From NCBI RefSeq assembly GCF_026626705.1, contig NZ_JAPNKC010000001.1, forward strand, positions 372,001-436,000: a stretch of DNA of 64,000 nt, read 5' to 3'. The translations under genes were made by a program, and so were the position numbers. Source of the DNA: Pyxidicoccus sp. MSG2. GTDB lineage: Bacteria > Myxococcota > Myxococcia > Myxococcales > Myxococcaceae. The stretch's first letter is position 1. Each line of letters begins with the position of its first letter. Below are positions 52,389 to 62,172 of the stretch, piece after piece. A model generated the notes under the pieces. That model saw only the letters and a program-made list of their open reading frames with translations. It was not told the origin of the DNA and searched no databases.

Positions 52389-53240
52389 ATGCGACTGCAG
52401 TACCTCAATCCCAGAGCCCCCGTCTTCCAGGATGCCGCAGGCCAACGCACGGTGGTTCCGATGGAGCGCCTCGCCGCGGTTCCAACCGCCTCGGAGCTGA
52501 CCCTCTCCTCGTTCAAGGCGGAGCAGTTCAACGCCTCCATCATGCTGGAGCTGGGCTTCTCGTCGATGCAGGGCCGCAGCGACAGCACCTACGACTTCTA
52601 CATGTTCGCCTTCTCGTTCGCCTCGCCCATGCTGAGCATCGAGAACGTGCAGGGCATCGACCGGGCCTTCGAGTACGGAACGTCGGCCCGCATCGCCATC
52701 AGCGTGGCGCGGACCACGGCCACCGCCTCGCTCAACCTGGCCGGGCTGGCGGCCTCCGCCAGTGTCCAGGGCGTGAAGTCCTCCGTCGAGGCGCAGTTCA
52801 CGGGCATGGACCTCAAGCTCTCCACCCGGCTCGGCAACTACATCACCCTGGGCGCGCCCTTCGACGCGACGATGATGAACAACATCGGGAAGATGACGGC
52901 GGACTTCCAGAACAGCGTCGCCACCAACCCCGAGTGGATTCTCCCCGACCGGCTCTCGAGCGCGGACCTCATCTCCGACGCGGGCGGCAACTACCTGCAG
53001 GCCATCTCGTCCGCCTACGCCATCCACCGCATCACCCAGGGAGACACCCTCCAGTCCGCGCTGAACCGGCTCTCCAGCAAGGTGTCCTCGAACAGCCGGG
53101 GCTACGCCTACGAGGAGGTGAGCACCTGGCTCACCCAGGCGGTCTACTACCAGATCAGCGGAGGGGACCCCTTCGGGCCGCTGGCGTCGTCGACCAAGAC
53201 GAAGGCGCATCAAATCTACGACAACACGCAGGCCACCTGA
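52389..53240 (+). CDS. unknown beta/alpha protein, paralogue of the next gene
   Basis: 283 residues. The central part (ASIMLELGFSSMQGRSDSTY, YGTSARIAISVARTTATASL, NLAGLAASASVQGVKSSVEA, QFTGMDL) aligns in spacing with the following protein. There is no signal peptide or membrane segment. No family recognised. It lies downstream of the PAD-ULP1 gene on the same strand, about 445 bases away, and 14 bases before its paralogue, so it may be co-regulated or functionally linked. Confidence 0.6.
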   Translation: MRLQYLNPRAPVFQDAAGQRTVVPMERLAAVPTASELTLSSFKAEQFNASIMLELGFSSMQGRSDSTYDFYMFAFSFASPMLSIENVQGIDRAFEYGTSARIAISVARTTATASLNLAGLAASASVQGVKSSVEAQFTGMDLKLSTRLGNYITLGAPFDATMMNNIGKMTADFQNSVATNPEWILPDRLSSADLISDAGGNYLQAISSAYAIHRITQGDTLQSALNRLSSKVSSNSRGYAYEEVSTWLTQAVYYQISGGDPFGPLASSTKTKAHQIYDNTQAT

Positions 53241-53254
53241 CCCCGAGGCCCCCC

Positions 53255-54118
53255 ATGACAACCACCAACTCCGCCATCGTCCCGGTCAGTCCCAACCTCA
53301 TCAACAACAACCAGGGCCAGGGCATCATCGCGTCGCTGGCCGGGCTCGCCCCCATGAGCCAGGTCCTGGTCGACCTTCCCGCGCCCCAACTGCCGCAGAA
53401 TGCTCCCGTCCGCCTGGTGTCCCAATTCGCCAGCGCCTCGGCCGTCATCGACGCGGGCTTCGGCGGCGTCGTGAAGTTCAACGCCGATGCGTCCGCCACC
53501 TACGTCCTCGGGGACATCCGCGCCATCGTCCAGCGGCCCGGCCGCACCGGCGGCATCATCCTGAGCGAGACCTGGGGCATCTCGTACCGCTTCACGCTCA
53601 AGGCGTGGAAGCTCAAGACGACGACCAACATGACGCTGGCCACCATCGCCGCGGACTGCACCGTCAGCGGCTCGGGCTCGGCCTTCCAGGCGTCCGTCAT
53701 CGGAATCGACGCCGCGGCGCTGCTGCGCGAAGTCCCGGGCCTGACGACGGTGATGGGTCCCTTCGACATGGACAAGTACCAGGAGCTGGGCATGGTCCAG
53801 ACGCAGCTCGGCGAGTACATCCAGGACAACGTCGCGGCCCTGCGGCCCCAGTTGCTGGAGGTCGAGGTGGACCTGTCGAAAGTCACCGCGCCGTACGCCA
53901 ACTCCCCGTCCACGCTGCTGGGCATGTCGGGCGTCCAGAACGGGAAGACGGAGCAGCAGGCGTGGGCCAAGCGCCCGACGCCCGACAAGCTGCCAGCGGG
54001 CATGTCCGTCGACGAGGCGCTGGTCAAGGACATGTACTACGCGCTCGGCGTCGACGACAGCCAGCCGACCTCGTCCCAGAAGGCGGCCGCCGCGAAGTCG
54101 ACGTTCCGCGGCGAGTAG
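53255..54118 (+). CDS. unknown protein, paralogue of the preceding gene
   Basis: 287 residues from MTTTNSAIVPVSPNLINNNQ. ASAVIDAGFGGVVKFNADAS, WGISYRFTLKAWKLKTTTNM, LATIAADCTVSGSGSAFQAS and VIGIDAAAL align with the preceding protein, with the same order of a beta meander and a GID/GMD end. The C-terminal 60 residues are less structured (SGVQNGKTEQQAWAKRP). There is no signal peptide. A hairpin terminator follows the stop. Confidence 0.6.
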   Translation: MTTTNSAIVPVSPNLINNNQGQGIIASLAGLAPMSQVLVDLPAPQLPQNAPVRLVSQFASASAVIDAGFGGVVKFNADASATYVLGDIRAIVQRPGRTGGIILSETWGISYRFTLKAWKLKTTTNMTLATIAADCTVSGSGSAFQASVIGIDAAALLREVPGLTTVMGPFDMDKYQELGMVQTQLGEYIQDNVAALRPQLLEVEVDLSKVTAPYANSPSTLLGMSGVQNGKTEQQAWAKRPTPDKLPAGMSVDEALVKDMYYALGVDDSQPTSSQKAAAAKSTFRGE

Positions 54119-54160
54119 TCCGTCCGTACCACGCGGCGCCATCTCCGGCGCGGAGTGGGA

Positions 54161-54189
54161 GGCCGGGCTTCGTGGCTTGAAGCCCGGCC
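54161..54189 (+). terminator. hairpin after the paralogous pair
   Basis: GGCCGGGCTTC pairs perfectly over 11 bases with GAAGCCCGGCC around GTGGCTT. No T tract follows, so termination strength is uncertain. It lies 42 bases after the stop. Confidence 0.5.
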
Positions 54190-54324
54190 GGGAGCTCAGG
54201 TGGAGGGAAGCGTGAGCTCCGGGACGCGCTCAGCTCGCGCGGGCCCGCGTGCGCGCCTTGCACGCCGCCCGCGCATGGCCCTCTGGCGCAGCGGTCTTCG
54301 CGCCGTACAGCCGCTCGTAGTCCT

Positions 54325-54834
54325 TCATGCCCGTCCTACGCTCGCGCCCAGGGTGACGAGAAGCTCGTCCAGTTGCTGGAACGTCTCGACCAGCGCCTCC
54401 GCCGCCCCGGTGCCGGCAGCGTCGAGAGCTTCCTTCGAGGGGTAGAGCTCGCTCACGACCAGCAGCGTCTTGCCCCCTTTTTCCTCGAAGGTCACCGTGG
54501 TGACGGACTCATTGTCACCACCTTCCTCATTGGTCCAGACGAGGCGCGAGTGCGGTGTCACTTCTTTGTACGTACCGAAGAACGCCATCCCTTGGCCGAA
54601 CACCAGACGGTACTTGCCCCCGGTACGCACATCCATCTCGCAGGAAACCAGGGTCATTCCCATCGACTTCGGCACCCACCACTTCTTGAACAGCTCGGGC
54701 TTTGTCCACGCCTCGAACACGATGCGTGCCGGACCATTGAAAGTTCGAGTGACGACGGTCTCACGCTCGGACTTCCGTTCCACAGTCGTGCGGTTCTTCA
54801 TGGGTGTGGGCTCACTCTCTCTTCTTGCGTCCAT
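54325..54834 (-). CDS. AHSA1/SRPBCC-family protein
   Basis: 169 residues. ARIVFEAWTKPELFKKWWVP, GGKYRLVFGQGMAFFGTYKE, and SVTTVTFEEKGGKTLLVVSE followed by LYPSKEALDAA follow the START-like AHSA1 fold, which binds hydrophobic ligands. The ATG at 54834 is chosen because AAGGAG lies seven bases upstream; the next ATG lacks a good Shine-Dalgarno. It overlaps the regulator gene by 23 bases. ArsR-AHSA1 pairs are common and the ligand is unknown. Confidence 0.88.
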   Translation of the reverse strand: MDARRESEPTPMKNRTTVERKSERETVVTRTFNGPARIVFEAWTKPELFKKWWVPKSMGMTLVSCEMDVRTGGKYRLVFGQGMAFFGTYKEVTPHSRLVWTNEEGGDNESVTTVTFEEKGGKTLLVVSELYPSKEALDAAGTGAAEALVETFQQLDELLVTLGASVGRA

Positions 54835-55177
54835 CGACCTGCTCCTTCCGTTTCAATTCCTCGACAACCCTGTCCAACTCGTCGAAGCGTGCGTCCCAGA
54901 GCTGGCGGTACCTCTCGAGCCATGCCATCTCTTCCTCCAGTCGGCGCGGGCCGATCTTGCAGGTCCGCACACGCCCGACCTTCTCCGTGATCACGAGCCC
55001 GGCCCGCTCCAGGACACCGACGTGCTTCTTCATGCCCGTGAGGGTCATGTTGAACTTCTCGGCGAGGTCCGTGATCGAGGCCTCCGCACGCCCGAGCTGC
55101 TCCAGAACACCGCGTCGGGTGGCGTCGGAGAGCGCGGCGAACGAAGCATCGAGGCCGGCATTTGCATACTGAACCAT
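54812..55177 (-). CDS. ArsR-family transcriptional regulator
   Basis: 121 residues. FAALSDATRRGVLEQLGRAE, DLAEKFNMTLTGMKKHVGVL followed by ERAGLV, is the winged HTH of the ArsR/SmtB family without the alpha-3 Cys metal site. The C-terminal tail is highly charged (ELKRKEQVDGRKKRE). It is transcribed with the AHSA1 gene and probably represses it. The start is close to the likely operator upstream. Confidence 0.88.
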   Translation of the reverse strand: MVQYANAGLDASFAALSDATRRGVLEQLGRAEASITDLAEKFNMTLTGMKKHVGVLERAGLVITEKVGRVRTCKIGPRRLEEEMAWLERYRQLWDARFDELDRVVEELKRKEQVDGRKKRE

Positions 55178-55234
55178 GTGGTTCAGTGTCTAGCACTCGG
55201 ATGGCTGGCACGCAAGGGCAGTTCGAGCGCGCGC

Positions 55235-55350
55235 TGCTTGAACAGTTCGCGGTGGTGCCGTCGGAGCATCAGAAAAATGGGAGGCCGGTTGAAGGTGGGG
55301 GCTGGAGCGGAGGGGCCGAGGAGGGCCGCGGACGGGAGCCGCCCGAGCTG
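55235..55350 (-). repeat. IS91-type 3' remnant (related to the copy at 45.1 kb)
   Basis: On the minus strand AALLGPSAPAPTFNRPPIFL resembles the segment RAALLGPSAPSLPLNRAPI of the remnant near 45.1 kb, with shared DNA GAGGGGCCGAGGAGGGCCGC. The rest of the 445-base gap between the ArsR and NlpC/P60 genes shows no gene. Confidence 0.5.
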
Positions 55351-55622
55351 TGTGCCCCCTGTGTCAGAGATGTTGTCGCCTCGGCCGCGCGCGCCTCACT
55401 CACGCGCCTTGACGCGCTGTCGATGGTGGCCTTGACCCGCTCATGACGCAGCGACCGGGTTTTGGGTAGGCACAGCCCCTGACCTTCCTGGCCGCACCGC
55501 TGGTGCCGGCGAGCTGGCTGCCGGAGCGGCGGGCCGCGAGGGTGTCTCCCCGCGTGACGATGTCCGCGAGCTGAGGCGTCCGCGGGCCGCGGTGAGGGAC
55601 CCGACGCGCTCGGCGGCCGGGC

Positions 55623-57014
55623 CTATGGCCGCGTGACGTGCACGAGGCTCGTCATCGCGTCCACGTACAGGGTCGTGTCGTCGGCATACAGCGGCAGCAG
55701 CGGAGTGACCGATACCTGGTTCAGCTTCGTCTTTCGGAGCTGCTGCGTGGCCGGATCCTTGAACACGGCGTACGGGACATCCTGGATGACGTAGGGCTCG
55801 CCATCCACGTGGCCGATGAGCATCAATACATGACCGGGAACGACGATGAGGTCACCCACCTGCGCTTGAGCCAGCGCGCGCAGCCGCTCGGCGTGCGAGT
55901 CCTGCGCCGTGAAGAGGCGGTGGTTCAGCGCCACGCTCTTCCCCTGCATCCCGGAGTTGGGCGGCAGAAACAGCCCCAGGCTGCGATACACTTCGCTGGT
56001 CAGGCCGCTGCAGTCGCGCGCATTGAACTGGTGCCCCCAGCCGTAGCGCTCGCCGAGGAACTTGAACGCCTGACGGAGGATGTTGGCACGTGTCAGCGGC
56101 AGATAGCCCGGCGCGGTGTCGGCGGAACGGCGCAGCAGCGCGCTCTGGAAGGCCAGTGTGCCGTCCTGCTCGCGCACCGGCAGCAACACCGGCCACGACG
56201 CATAGCTGCTGGCGCCGTTGACGGGCTCGCCGGGTGCCACGTCGGCCCGTGGCAGGGCGGCCCCCATGTCGAGCTCGAGCTCGGACACCCCTGGTGCTTC
56301 CGGCGTGAAGACCGTGCGCACCTGGTCGCCCGTGACGACACGCCCGGGCGCTTTCGCCACGTACGAGAACACCGTGTCCGCCGTGCCTTCCGCGACATCT
56401 CCGCGCCGGACCCACGCGGGGCCCTGGGTCGTCAGGACGAACAGCCATTGCTGGTCCGCGCTGTGGTGCGCGATGACGACCGGCTCGCCTGGGAACAGGA
56501 TGCCGGCCTGCAGGCTCTCGTAGTCGCGCAGGTTCTCCTCCGCGAAGAATCGCCGGTCGGACGGCAGTGACCGCAGGGGCGTGCGCCGCACGCTGAGGCC
56601 GTAGCGCGCGGTGGAGACTTCGGGGATGTGCTCGGTCGCGGCGTTCTGGCGCAGTTCTTCGAGCATCGCCTCCGTCACCGGTCGGCCCTGTTCGTCGATG
56701 GATGCCTGGATGGGCGTCTGCTGCGCATCCTTGACCCAGCCGGCAACCCGCGCCCGCGTCAGCGTGGCCGGGATGCGCTTCAAGTCGACCAGGCCCCCAT
56801 CCGGACCGAAGGCGCGCATGCGCTTCGCCGCCACCTGGTCGGCATCGAGCAGCACCTCGTCGGGAGACGGCGCGCGGCGGATCCAGAACTCGGGCGACAG
56901 CATGTCTTCGCTGAACGCGGGCACCCCGGCCGGAGACACGGCGAGCGCCGACGGCGCGGCGCAGGCGGCAAGGCTGGCGGTGGTCCCCATCACCGCGAGC
57001 GAGAGAATCCGCAT
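55623..57014 (-). CDS. SH3 / NlpC-P60 peptidase lipoprotein
   Basis: 463 residues from MRILSLAVMGTTASLAACAA, a lipoprotein signal with the Cys in ASLAACAAP. Residues about 130-230 contain SH3-like strands (YGLSVRRTPLRSLPSDRRF, GEPVVIAHHSADQQWLFVLT). The C-terminal peptidase domain is intact: YGWGHQFNARDCSGLTSEVY (Cys335), VGDLIVVPGHVLMLIGHVDG (His), so it should cut cell-wall peptides, probably of prey or its own wall. Confidence 0.85.
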   Translation of the reverse strand: MRILSLAVMGTTASLAACAAPSALAVSPAGVPAFSEDMLSPEFWIRRAPSPDEVLLDADQVAAKRMRAFGPDGGLVDLKRIPATLTRARVAGWVKDAQQTPIQASIDEQGRPVTEAMLEELRQNAATEHIPEVSTARYGLSVRRTPLRSLPSDRRFFAEENLRDYESLQAGILFPGEPVVIAHHSADQQWLFVLTTQGPAWVRRGDVAEGTADTVFSYVAKAPGRVVTGDQVRTVFTPEAPGVSELELDMGAALPRADVAPGEPVNGASSYASWPVLLPVREQDGTLAFQSALLRRSADTAPGYLPLTRANILRQAFKFLGERYGWGHQFNARDCSGLTSEVYRSLGLFLPPNSGMQGKSVALNHRLFTAQDSHAERLRALAQAQVGDLIVVPGHVLMLIGHVDGEPYVIQDVPYAVFKDPATQQLRKTKLNQVSVTPLLPLYADDTTLYVDAMTSLVHVTRP

Positions 57015-57239
57015 GCGCCATGTGCGTGCGCCAGCCCGGCAGGTCGTCGCACGTGGCTGAGTGGAGGGGGATGCCAGTCGCCTCATTCGTTCAACTCCCT
57101 GAGGGGAAGACGGCTCCGTGTCGCCGTGCTTGCGTGCGGGGGCGAGCAGGTCATCCCACTTGTGGCCGGTTGCTCACCCTCAGGACAACGAACTCTCAGC
57201 GCGAGCTATTTCGCATGCGCGCGGCGTTTTCTCCGGGAG

Positions 57240-57375
57240 GCCCCCCGAGGATGTCCGAGTGGCCGATGCCGCCGTGGAGGAGGCCGATGGCGACGTCATG
57301 CGGTCCGGGGTCACGCCGCTCGAGGGTGAACGGGGCTGGCAGACTGACGGCGGCGGCGAAGGCCGCGGTCTTCAT
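57240..57375 (-). pseudogene. zinc-type alcohol dehydrogenase N-terminal remnant
   Basis: From ATG 57375: MKTAAFAAAVSLPAPFTLER, followed by RDPGPHDVAIGLLHGGIGHS and DIL, matches the first 45 residues of YahK-type alcohol dehydrogenases; the catalytic Cys of CGVCHSD is already lost (GGIGHSD). After this the homology ends. Confidence 0.65.
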
Positions 57376-57488
57376 GTGCGGGCTCCTGGTGCATTCGAAG
57401 CGCCTCTCCCTGCACGATGCGCCGTAGCTCCAGAAGCTCTTCGAAGGTCAAGTCCCGAGTCGTGTGTAGGCGGGGGCCGGGCGGAATT

Positions 57489-58541
57489 TCAGTCCGCCGC
57501 CACGTACAGCTCGCCGTCCTGACCGATGGCGCCCGGGGCAAGTGACCAGCCCTGGCCCTCCCGCATGAGGTAGAGCGTGCGCTTTCCCTCTGGCGAGCGC
57601 GCGGCTCCGATGAGCAGGTACCGGCGTGTCCGGTTCGCGCCAGTGAGCGTCAGCACGTCGTGTTTCACGCTCCAGGTACCCTGGTCGTCTTCGGAGCCGA
57701 ACTTCATCGCCCCCACCTGTCCGGACGCGCCCGCGTACTTGTATTGGAACGCGTGATTGGCGCCGAAGGTGTACTCGATGCTGTAGGAGACCGCCGTCAT
57801 GGTGGTGGCGCCGGTATAGGTGTTGACCCACTGGGCTCCGGTGCTGGTGCCGTAGACGAAGTGGCCCGCCACCTCCGCGTCGTCCACCAGCGGCAGTCCC
57901 ACGGGGCTCCCGCGCACACCTTTCAGCGCCTCCTCCACCCGGGCGTAGGACCTGTTCCAGGAGAACGAGGCCGACAGGGCTTCACCCAGGCCCCCGGGCG
58001 TCATGAAGCTCTGGATGAACACCAGCGGCTCCAGGCGGTCGCCCGCCTCCACCAGGTAGAGGCTCACGCGGAAGCTCCGGTCGTTGTTCTTCGCGCGCAC
58101 CACCGCGGCGGTGAAGAAGGCGCGGGCCCCGTTGGACATGAAGCGCCGCATCACCAGCGGGTTCGGCTGCACGCCGTTCCAATCCGCGCCAATGCGCTCC
58201 TGCCACAGCCGCGCGAGCCGGCCCTCGGCGTCGTCGAGCCCGGGCAGGGCCGGCAGCCGGAGTGCTTCCACCCCCAGGGTGTCACCCTGTTCGGTCCACT
58301 CGAGGATGAACCGCCCGTCCTCCTGGGCCTTCCATCCCTGGGGCGCGTCGAACGCGAAGCCGCCGGGCTCGCCCGGGCTGCCGCCACGCGCCCGGTTCAC
58401 CGCGCCTGGAGTCCCGGGAGTGTCGCTGTCTCCGGCGAAGAAGCCCAGGGCCATGAGCCCCAGGGTGCCGGTGCAGCAGAACGCGCAGGCGCCTCCGACC
58501 GCGAGGAGTATCCAGACGAGGGGATTCTTGGGACGGGCCAT
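57489..58541 (-). CDS. unknown membrane-anchored protein
   Basis: 350 residues. One membrane span (PLVWILLAVGGACAFCCTGT) near the N-terminus, then about 310 residues outside. The outer part has a domain with PQGWKAQEDGRFILEWTEQG, and a C-terminal half of short strands (VSYSIEYTFGANHAFQYKYA, LTLTGANRTRRYLLIGAARS) reminiscent of lipocalin-type beta barrels, but no family is certain. It is probably a lone transcription unit. Confidence 0.6.
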   Translation of the reverse strand: MARPKNPLVWILLAVGGACAFCCTGTLGLMALGFFAGDSDTPGTPGAVNRARGGSPGEPGGFAFDAPQGWKAQEDGRFILEWTEQGDTLGVEALRLPALPGLDDAEGRLARLWQERIGADWNGVQPNPLVMRRFMSNGARAFFTAAVVRAKNNDRSFRVSLYLVEAGDRLEPLVFIQSFMTPGGLGEALSASFSWNRSYARVEEALKGVRGSPVGLPLVDDAEVAGHFVYGTSTGAQWVNTYTGATTMTAVSYSIEYTFGANHAFQYKYAGASGQVGAMKFGSEDDQGTWSVKHDVLTLTGANRTRRYLLIGAARSPEGKRTLYLMREGQGWSLAPGAIGQDGELYVAAD

Positions 58542-58607
58542 GGTGAGGTGCCTGGGATGGGTGTTGGGGCACGAGGGATTTTCCGGTGGATGCGCCGGTC
58601 CCCTGCT

Positions 58608-58780
58608 TCAACGCGCTTCGGGCCCAATCTTCACACACCCCAGTCCCTCGCGCCTCAGGGCGGCGGGCATGAGCCCCGTCACCCGGCGGAACACCGTGAT
58701 GAAGTGACGCTGGGAGCTGAAAGGCCGCCCACGAGGGCGATGTCTTCGAGGGAGCGGGTCGTGTGGCTCAACAGTCCGCG
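58608..58780 (-). pseudogene. AraC-family HTH C-terminal remnant
   Basis: SQRHFITVFRRVTGLMPAAL, followed by RREGLGCVK and a stop at 58608, is the second HTH of AraC regulators. The upstream part (TRSLEDIALVGG) is in another frame, so at least one frameshift is present, and the ligand-binding part is missing. The 270 bases from here to the next gene hold nothing I recognise. Confidence 0.6.
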
Positions 58781-59050
58781 TCGCCGTTCACCGGCTCAGG
58801 CGGAGAGCGCGAGCTGAGATGCGGCCGCAGTGCTGTCCACCGGCCGGGAGCATCGCTCGGGCGGCCCCTTCAGTGGCTGCAACCGAGCCGCGCGAAAAGG
58901 GAGACAGCGTGGCGAGACGTACCTGCCCGCTGTCTCCCGCAGCTTTGCGGTCACGTCCTCATCAGGCGCCGTGCCGTCTGTCTTTCAGGCACCTGTGCGA
59001 TTCGCCCTGGCATTCCAACGACGGCCCTGGACGAACCCGCGACGGGAAGC

Positions 59051-60283
59051 TCACGCGGTTGCGGGCGTGAGCATCTTCGTCGCATCCACATTCCACGGCA
59101 CGCCTCCCTTGGGCATGATCGCGATGCTCGCGGCTTTCGGGTACGCCGGCGTGGTGGCGAAGTTCAGCGAGTTCAGATCGATCATCGTGAGAACCCCGCT
59201 GAACGCAGACATGAAATAGTACTTGAGATTGGTGTGGTCGCGTACGCTCGTCCACATCGTGTAGTCGCCGTACGTGGTCGTGTACGAGGGCGGCGTGGTG
59301 GCGGGGGTGCCCGTCGTGGACGGCGAGTTCTTCACCGTCTCCAGCAGCATCCCGTACGGCGTCCCCATGCAGATCTGCGTGAGCTGCAGCGCGACCGTGA
59401 CCGCGGTCTGCTCTGGACCGGCGAAGCCGGGCGGGGTCTTCGTCGGCGGCGTCGTCTGGAAGATGCCTGGCGCCGGCAGCCAGCCCGTACCGTCCGCCGG
59501 GAGCTGGCTGATGCCCTGCGAGAGGATGGTTGCTTTGACGAATCGCGAGGCGGACAGCGAGTCTCCGGGCAGTCCGACCAGACCGCCTCCGACGGGATTG
59601 CCAGCACCCGTGGTGGAGGTGGAAGTGCCGACGAGCGTCAGATTGTAGTAGTTCTGGACGTTCGTCAGCTGCCAGTCGTAGGTCGGCCAGTTGGTCATGA
59701 CGCCGTTGGTACACTTGTAGATTTGGGGCGCGCCCCCGATGAACTCGATGACGGCGCTCTGACCGGTGTTGTCCGTCACGATGTAGTGCAGCGGGACATA
59801 GTCCTGCGCTCCCGGCAGAGGCCCGACGACGATGATCTCCTGAAAGGCTGACAGGAAGTCATTGACCGACGCGAAGTTGCCGAGAATCCACGCGGGAAAA
59901 TCCAGGAACGACACCTGATTGGTCGTCTTCCCAGCCGCAATGGCGCCATACTGGGTACCGGGGGCGAGCCACAGCGCTCCGACGGACAGCCCAGCGCTGT
60001 TGATGCCGTCGTTGAAGGTCGGCTGAGAGTCCCAACTGCTCCCGGAGGGGGCGATCCCCACGAAACCATAAGGATTCGTCCAATTGAGCGTCGTCCACCC
60101 CTGGGCTGCCGAGCCGGGAGTGGCCGGTGTCAGCGGCCAGGACTGCTTGCTCGGCATGACGTAGACGCTCTGCTCAATCACTCCCGGCATCTCCAGCGCT
60201 CTCCCGCTCACGAACATCCGCGGCGCGTCTGGAGAGCTCTGGCCGGGATTGGAGGGGACGCTGATCATCAGATGCGTGCACAT
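59051..60283 (-). CDS. choloylglycine hydrolase / penicillin V acylase family (Ntn) protein
   Basis: 410 residues starting MCTHLMISV; the Cys2 would be the N-terminal nucleophile after Met removal. MFVSGRALEMPGVIEQSVYV, GFVGIAPSGSSWDSQPTFND, INSAGLSVGALWLAP and FPAWILGNFASVNDFLSAFQ are in the order of the linear-amide C-N hydrolase fold, and YIVTDNTGQSAVIEF follows. No signal peptide is present. Bacterial members split penicillin V, bile acid conjugates or N-acylhomoserine lactones, so quorum quenching is a possible role. Confidence 0.88.
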   Translation of the reverse strand: MCTHLMISVPSNPGQSSPDAPRMFVSGRALEMPGVIEQSVYVMPSKQSWPLTPATPGSAAQGWTTLNWTNPYGFVGIAPSGSSWDSQPTFNDGINSAGLSVGALWLAPGTQYGAIAAGKTTNQVSFLDFPAWILGNFASVNDFLSAFQEIIVVGPLPGAQDYVPLHYIVTDNTGQSAVIEFIGGAPQIYKCTNGVMTNWPTYDWQLTNVQNYYNLTLVGTSTSTTGAGNPVGGGLVGLPGDSLSASRFVKATILSQGISQLPADGTGWLPAPGIFQTTPPTKTPPGFAGPEQTAVTVALQLTQICMGTPYGMLLETVKNSPSTTGTPATTPPSYTTTYGDYTMWTSVRDHTNLKYYFMSAFSGVLTMIDLNSLNFATTPAYPKAASIAIMPKGGVPWNVDATKMLTPATA

Positions 60284-60406
60284 TCTGGGGCCTCTCTGGA
60301 TGGTGTTTCACCGCTATGCGCGACGCCTCGGCGTATGTTGGTGCGTACCGCCCCGCACGAGAATCGCGGCGCCTCCTACCCGATCCGGAAGGGCATCAGG
60401 CGTCAG

Positions 60407-61111
60407 TCACCCGGCGAGGGAGGTCTGGATCAGCGTGTCGATGATCCTTCTCGTTTCATCGAAGATCGGTGCGGCGATTCCCCGAGGGGCGTCGTCCACG
60501 TCCCCCGTCCCGGTGACGACGCCAATGGAAGTCCACGCGGAGCCCTCCTGAACGAGCACGGGACCGCCGCTCATCCCGGGTGCGGTCGCGTCCACCGGGT
60601 AGTACAGGGGCGTGGTCGTCTGTTTCTCGGCCGTCACGGTGCTGCAGTACACCTTGCGATTGCCCTCCCCTACCCTGGCGCTCAGGCCTCCGGCGATGGT
60701 CGCGGCCACCCGGAGCGTGTCCCCGACGGTGGACAGCGCAAGCGGGGCATTCGAACCTCCCGCACCTTCCTGGAGGATCATCACCGCGAAGTCGAACGCC
60801 GGGCTGTGCGGACGCTCATCATAGCCCCGGGGAATCGCGTACCGGAGGGTGCCATTCTTGCGCAACGCGACGGAGTAGACGTCGCGGTCTCCGTAGAGGG
60901 TGAAGTGCACCTCCCGCAGGTCCTGCTTCCGCAGGAAGACGAGGTTGTGAGCGGCGGTCAAGACGATGTCCCTGCGGTGCGGGTACATGGCCGTCTTCAA
61001 GAGGTACCCGCTACCGACCCACTTCCTCAGCGCTCCACCCTCCTCGTAGAAGATCTCCAGCACGCCAACGACGGTGTATGGGTACTGCTTGGAAGCGAGA
61101 AGGGGCGGCAT
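60407..61111 (-). CDS. trypsin-like serine protease domain protein
   Basis: 234 residues. VLTAAHNLVF (His55), AFDFAVMILQ (Asp107), APGMSGGPVLV (Ser181) give the S1 catalytic triad in order. There is no signal peptide or propeptide in the visible frame; the start is at MPPLLASKQYPYTVVGVLEI. The fold is compact, without PDZ domain, closer to exfoliatin/V8-like proteases. About 120 bases separate its stop from the upstream acylase gene start. Confidence 0.8.
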   Translation of the reverse strand: MPPLLASKQYPYTVVGVLEIFYEEGGALRKWVGSGYLLKTAMYPHRRDIVLTAAHNLVFLRKQDLREVHFTLYGDRDVYSVALRKNGTLRYAIPRGYDERPHSPAFDFAVMILQEGAGGSNAPLALSTVGDTLRVAATIAGGLSARVGEGNRKVYCSTVTAEKQTTTPLYYPVDATAPGMSGGPVLVQEGSAWTSIGVVTGTGDVDDAPRGIAAPIFDETRRIIDTLIQTSLAG

Positions 61112-61273
61112 GGCGGAGATCCTTGCTGGGGACCTGAACGCGCCCCATCCCCTCCTGACGGTGGACGTGAACTCTTGTGATGAGGAATCCGAAGGCCTGT
61201 GCGCCGCGAACGGCGCCAGCGCGTCGGCCCCGCCGCTCGTGGCCTCCAGTTCCCCGTCATGCGTCCGAAGGGA

Positions 61274-62172
61274 CTGCTACTTCATGCGCACCGTGACGGT
61301 GTTGGTGGCGGTGGTGAGCGTGAGGAAGCCTCTCTGGAACTCGCTCTCGCGCCCGCCGGTGACGGCGTACTCGTCACGCACCGGGTAGCCCAGCGCCCCT
61401 GTCTCCCAGCCCATCGACTCCCACTTCGCGCGAATCGGGCCATGCACCTCGTGCGCTCCCGTCGTCGGCGTCCAGTAGATGCTTCCATTCTGGAAGTGAT
61501 TGAAGCGCCCCACCCCGTCCGGCGTCTTCGTCTCGTCCGTCAGCGGGTAGCCCAGCAACCCCGCCTCACGACTCAGTGCCACCCACAGGGCGTTGATGTC
61601 GCCAACCACCGCATGTGCTCCCGTCGCCGGCGTGAAGTAGATGCTTCCCTTCTGGAAGTGGCTGAAGCGGCCCACTCCGTCTGGCGCCGCCTGCTCGTCC
61701 GTCACCGGGTAGCCCAGGTAGCTCTTCTCCCACCCCAGCTCCACCCACTTCGCATGGATGAGTCCGCGCACCTCGTGCGCCCCCGTCGCCTGCGTCCAGT
61801 AGATGCTTCCATTCTCGAAGTGGTTGTAGCGGCCCACCCCGTCCGGCGTGACCAGCTCCCCCGTCTTCGGGTAGCCCAGCACGCTGCGCTCCCAGCCCAG
61901 CTGCTCCCACTTCGCGCGGATGTCCCCGTGCAGCTCCCACGCCCCCAGCTCAGCCGTCCAGTAGATGCTGCCGCGCTCGAAGTGGTTGTAGCGGCCTCGG
62001 CCGTCCGGCGTCGTCAGCTCGTCCGTAATCGGGTAGCCCAGCACGCCCCGCTCCCAGCTCAGCTGCTCCCACTTGCCACGGATGGCGCCCAGCACCACGT
62101 GCGCGCCCAGCGTCGGCGTCCAGTAGATGCTGCCGCGCTCGAAGTGATTGAAGCGGCCCACCCCGTCCGGCG
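61274..62172. repeat. near-identical direct repeat, copy 1 of 2
   Basis: About 899 bases, repeated at 63102-64000 with an offset of 1828 bases and fewer than about ten differences by my reading (for example C/T at 61334, CTGT to CCGT, TCAGCC to TCCGCC). It covers the C-terminal repeat half of the LGFP gene. The right copy continues beyond the window, so the full length is not known. Confidence 0.85.
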
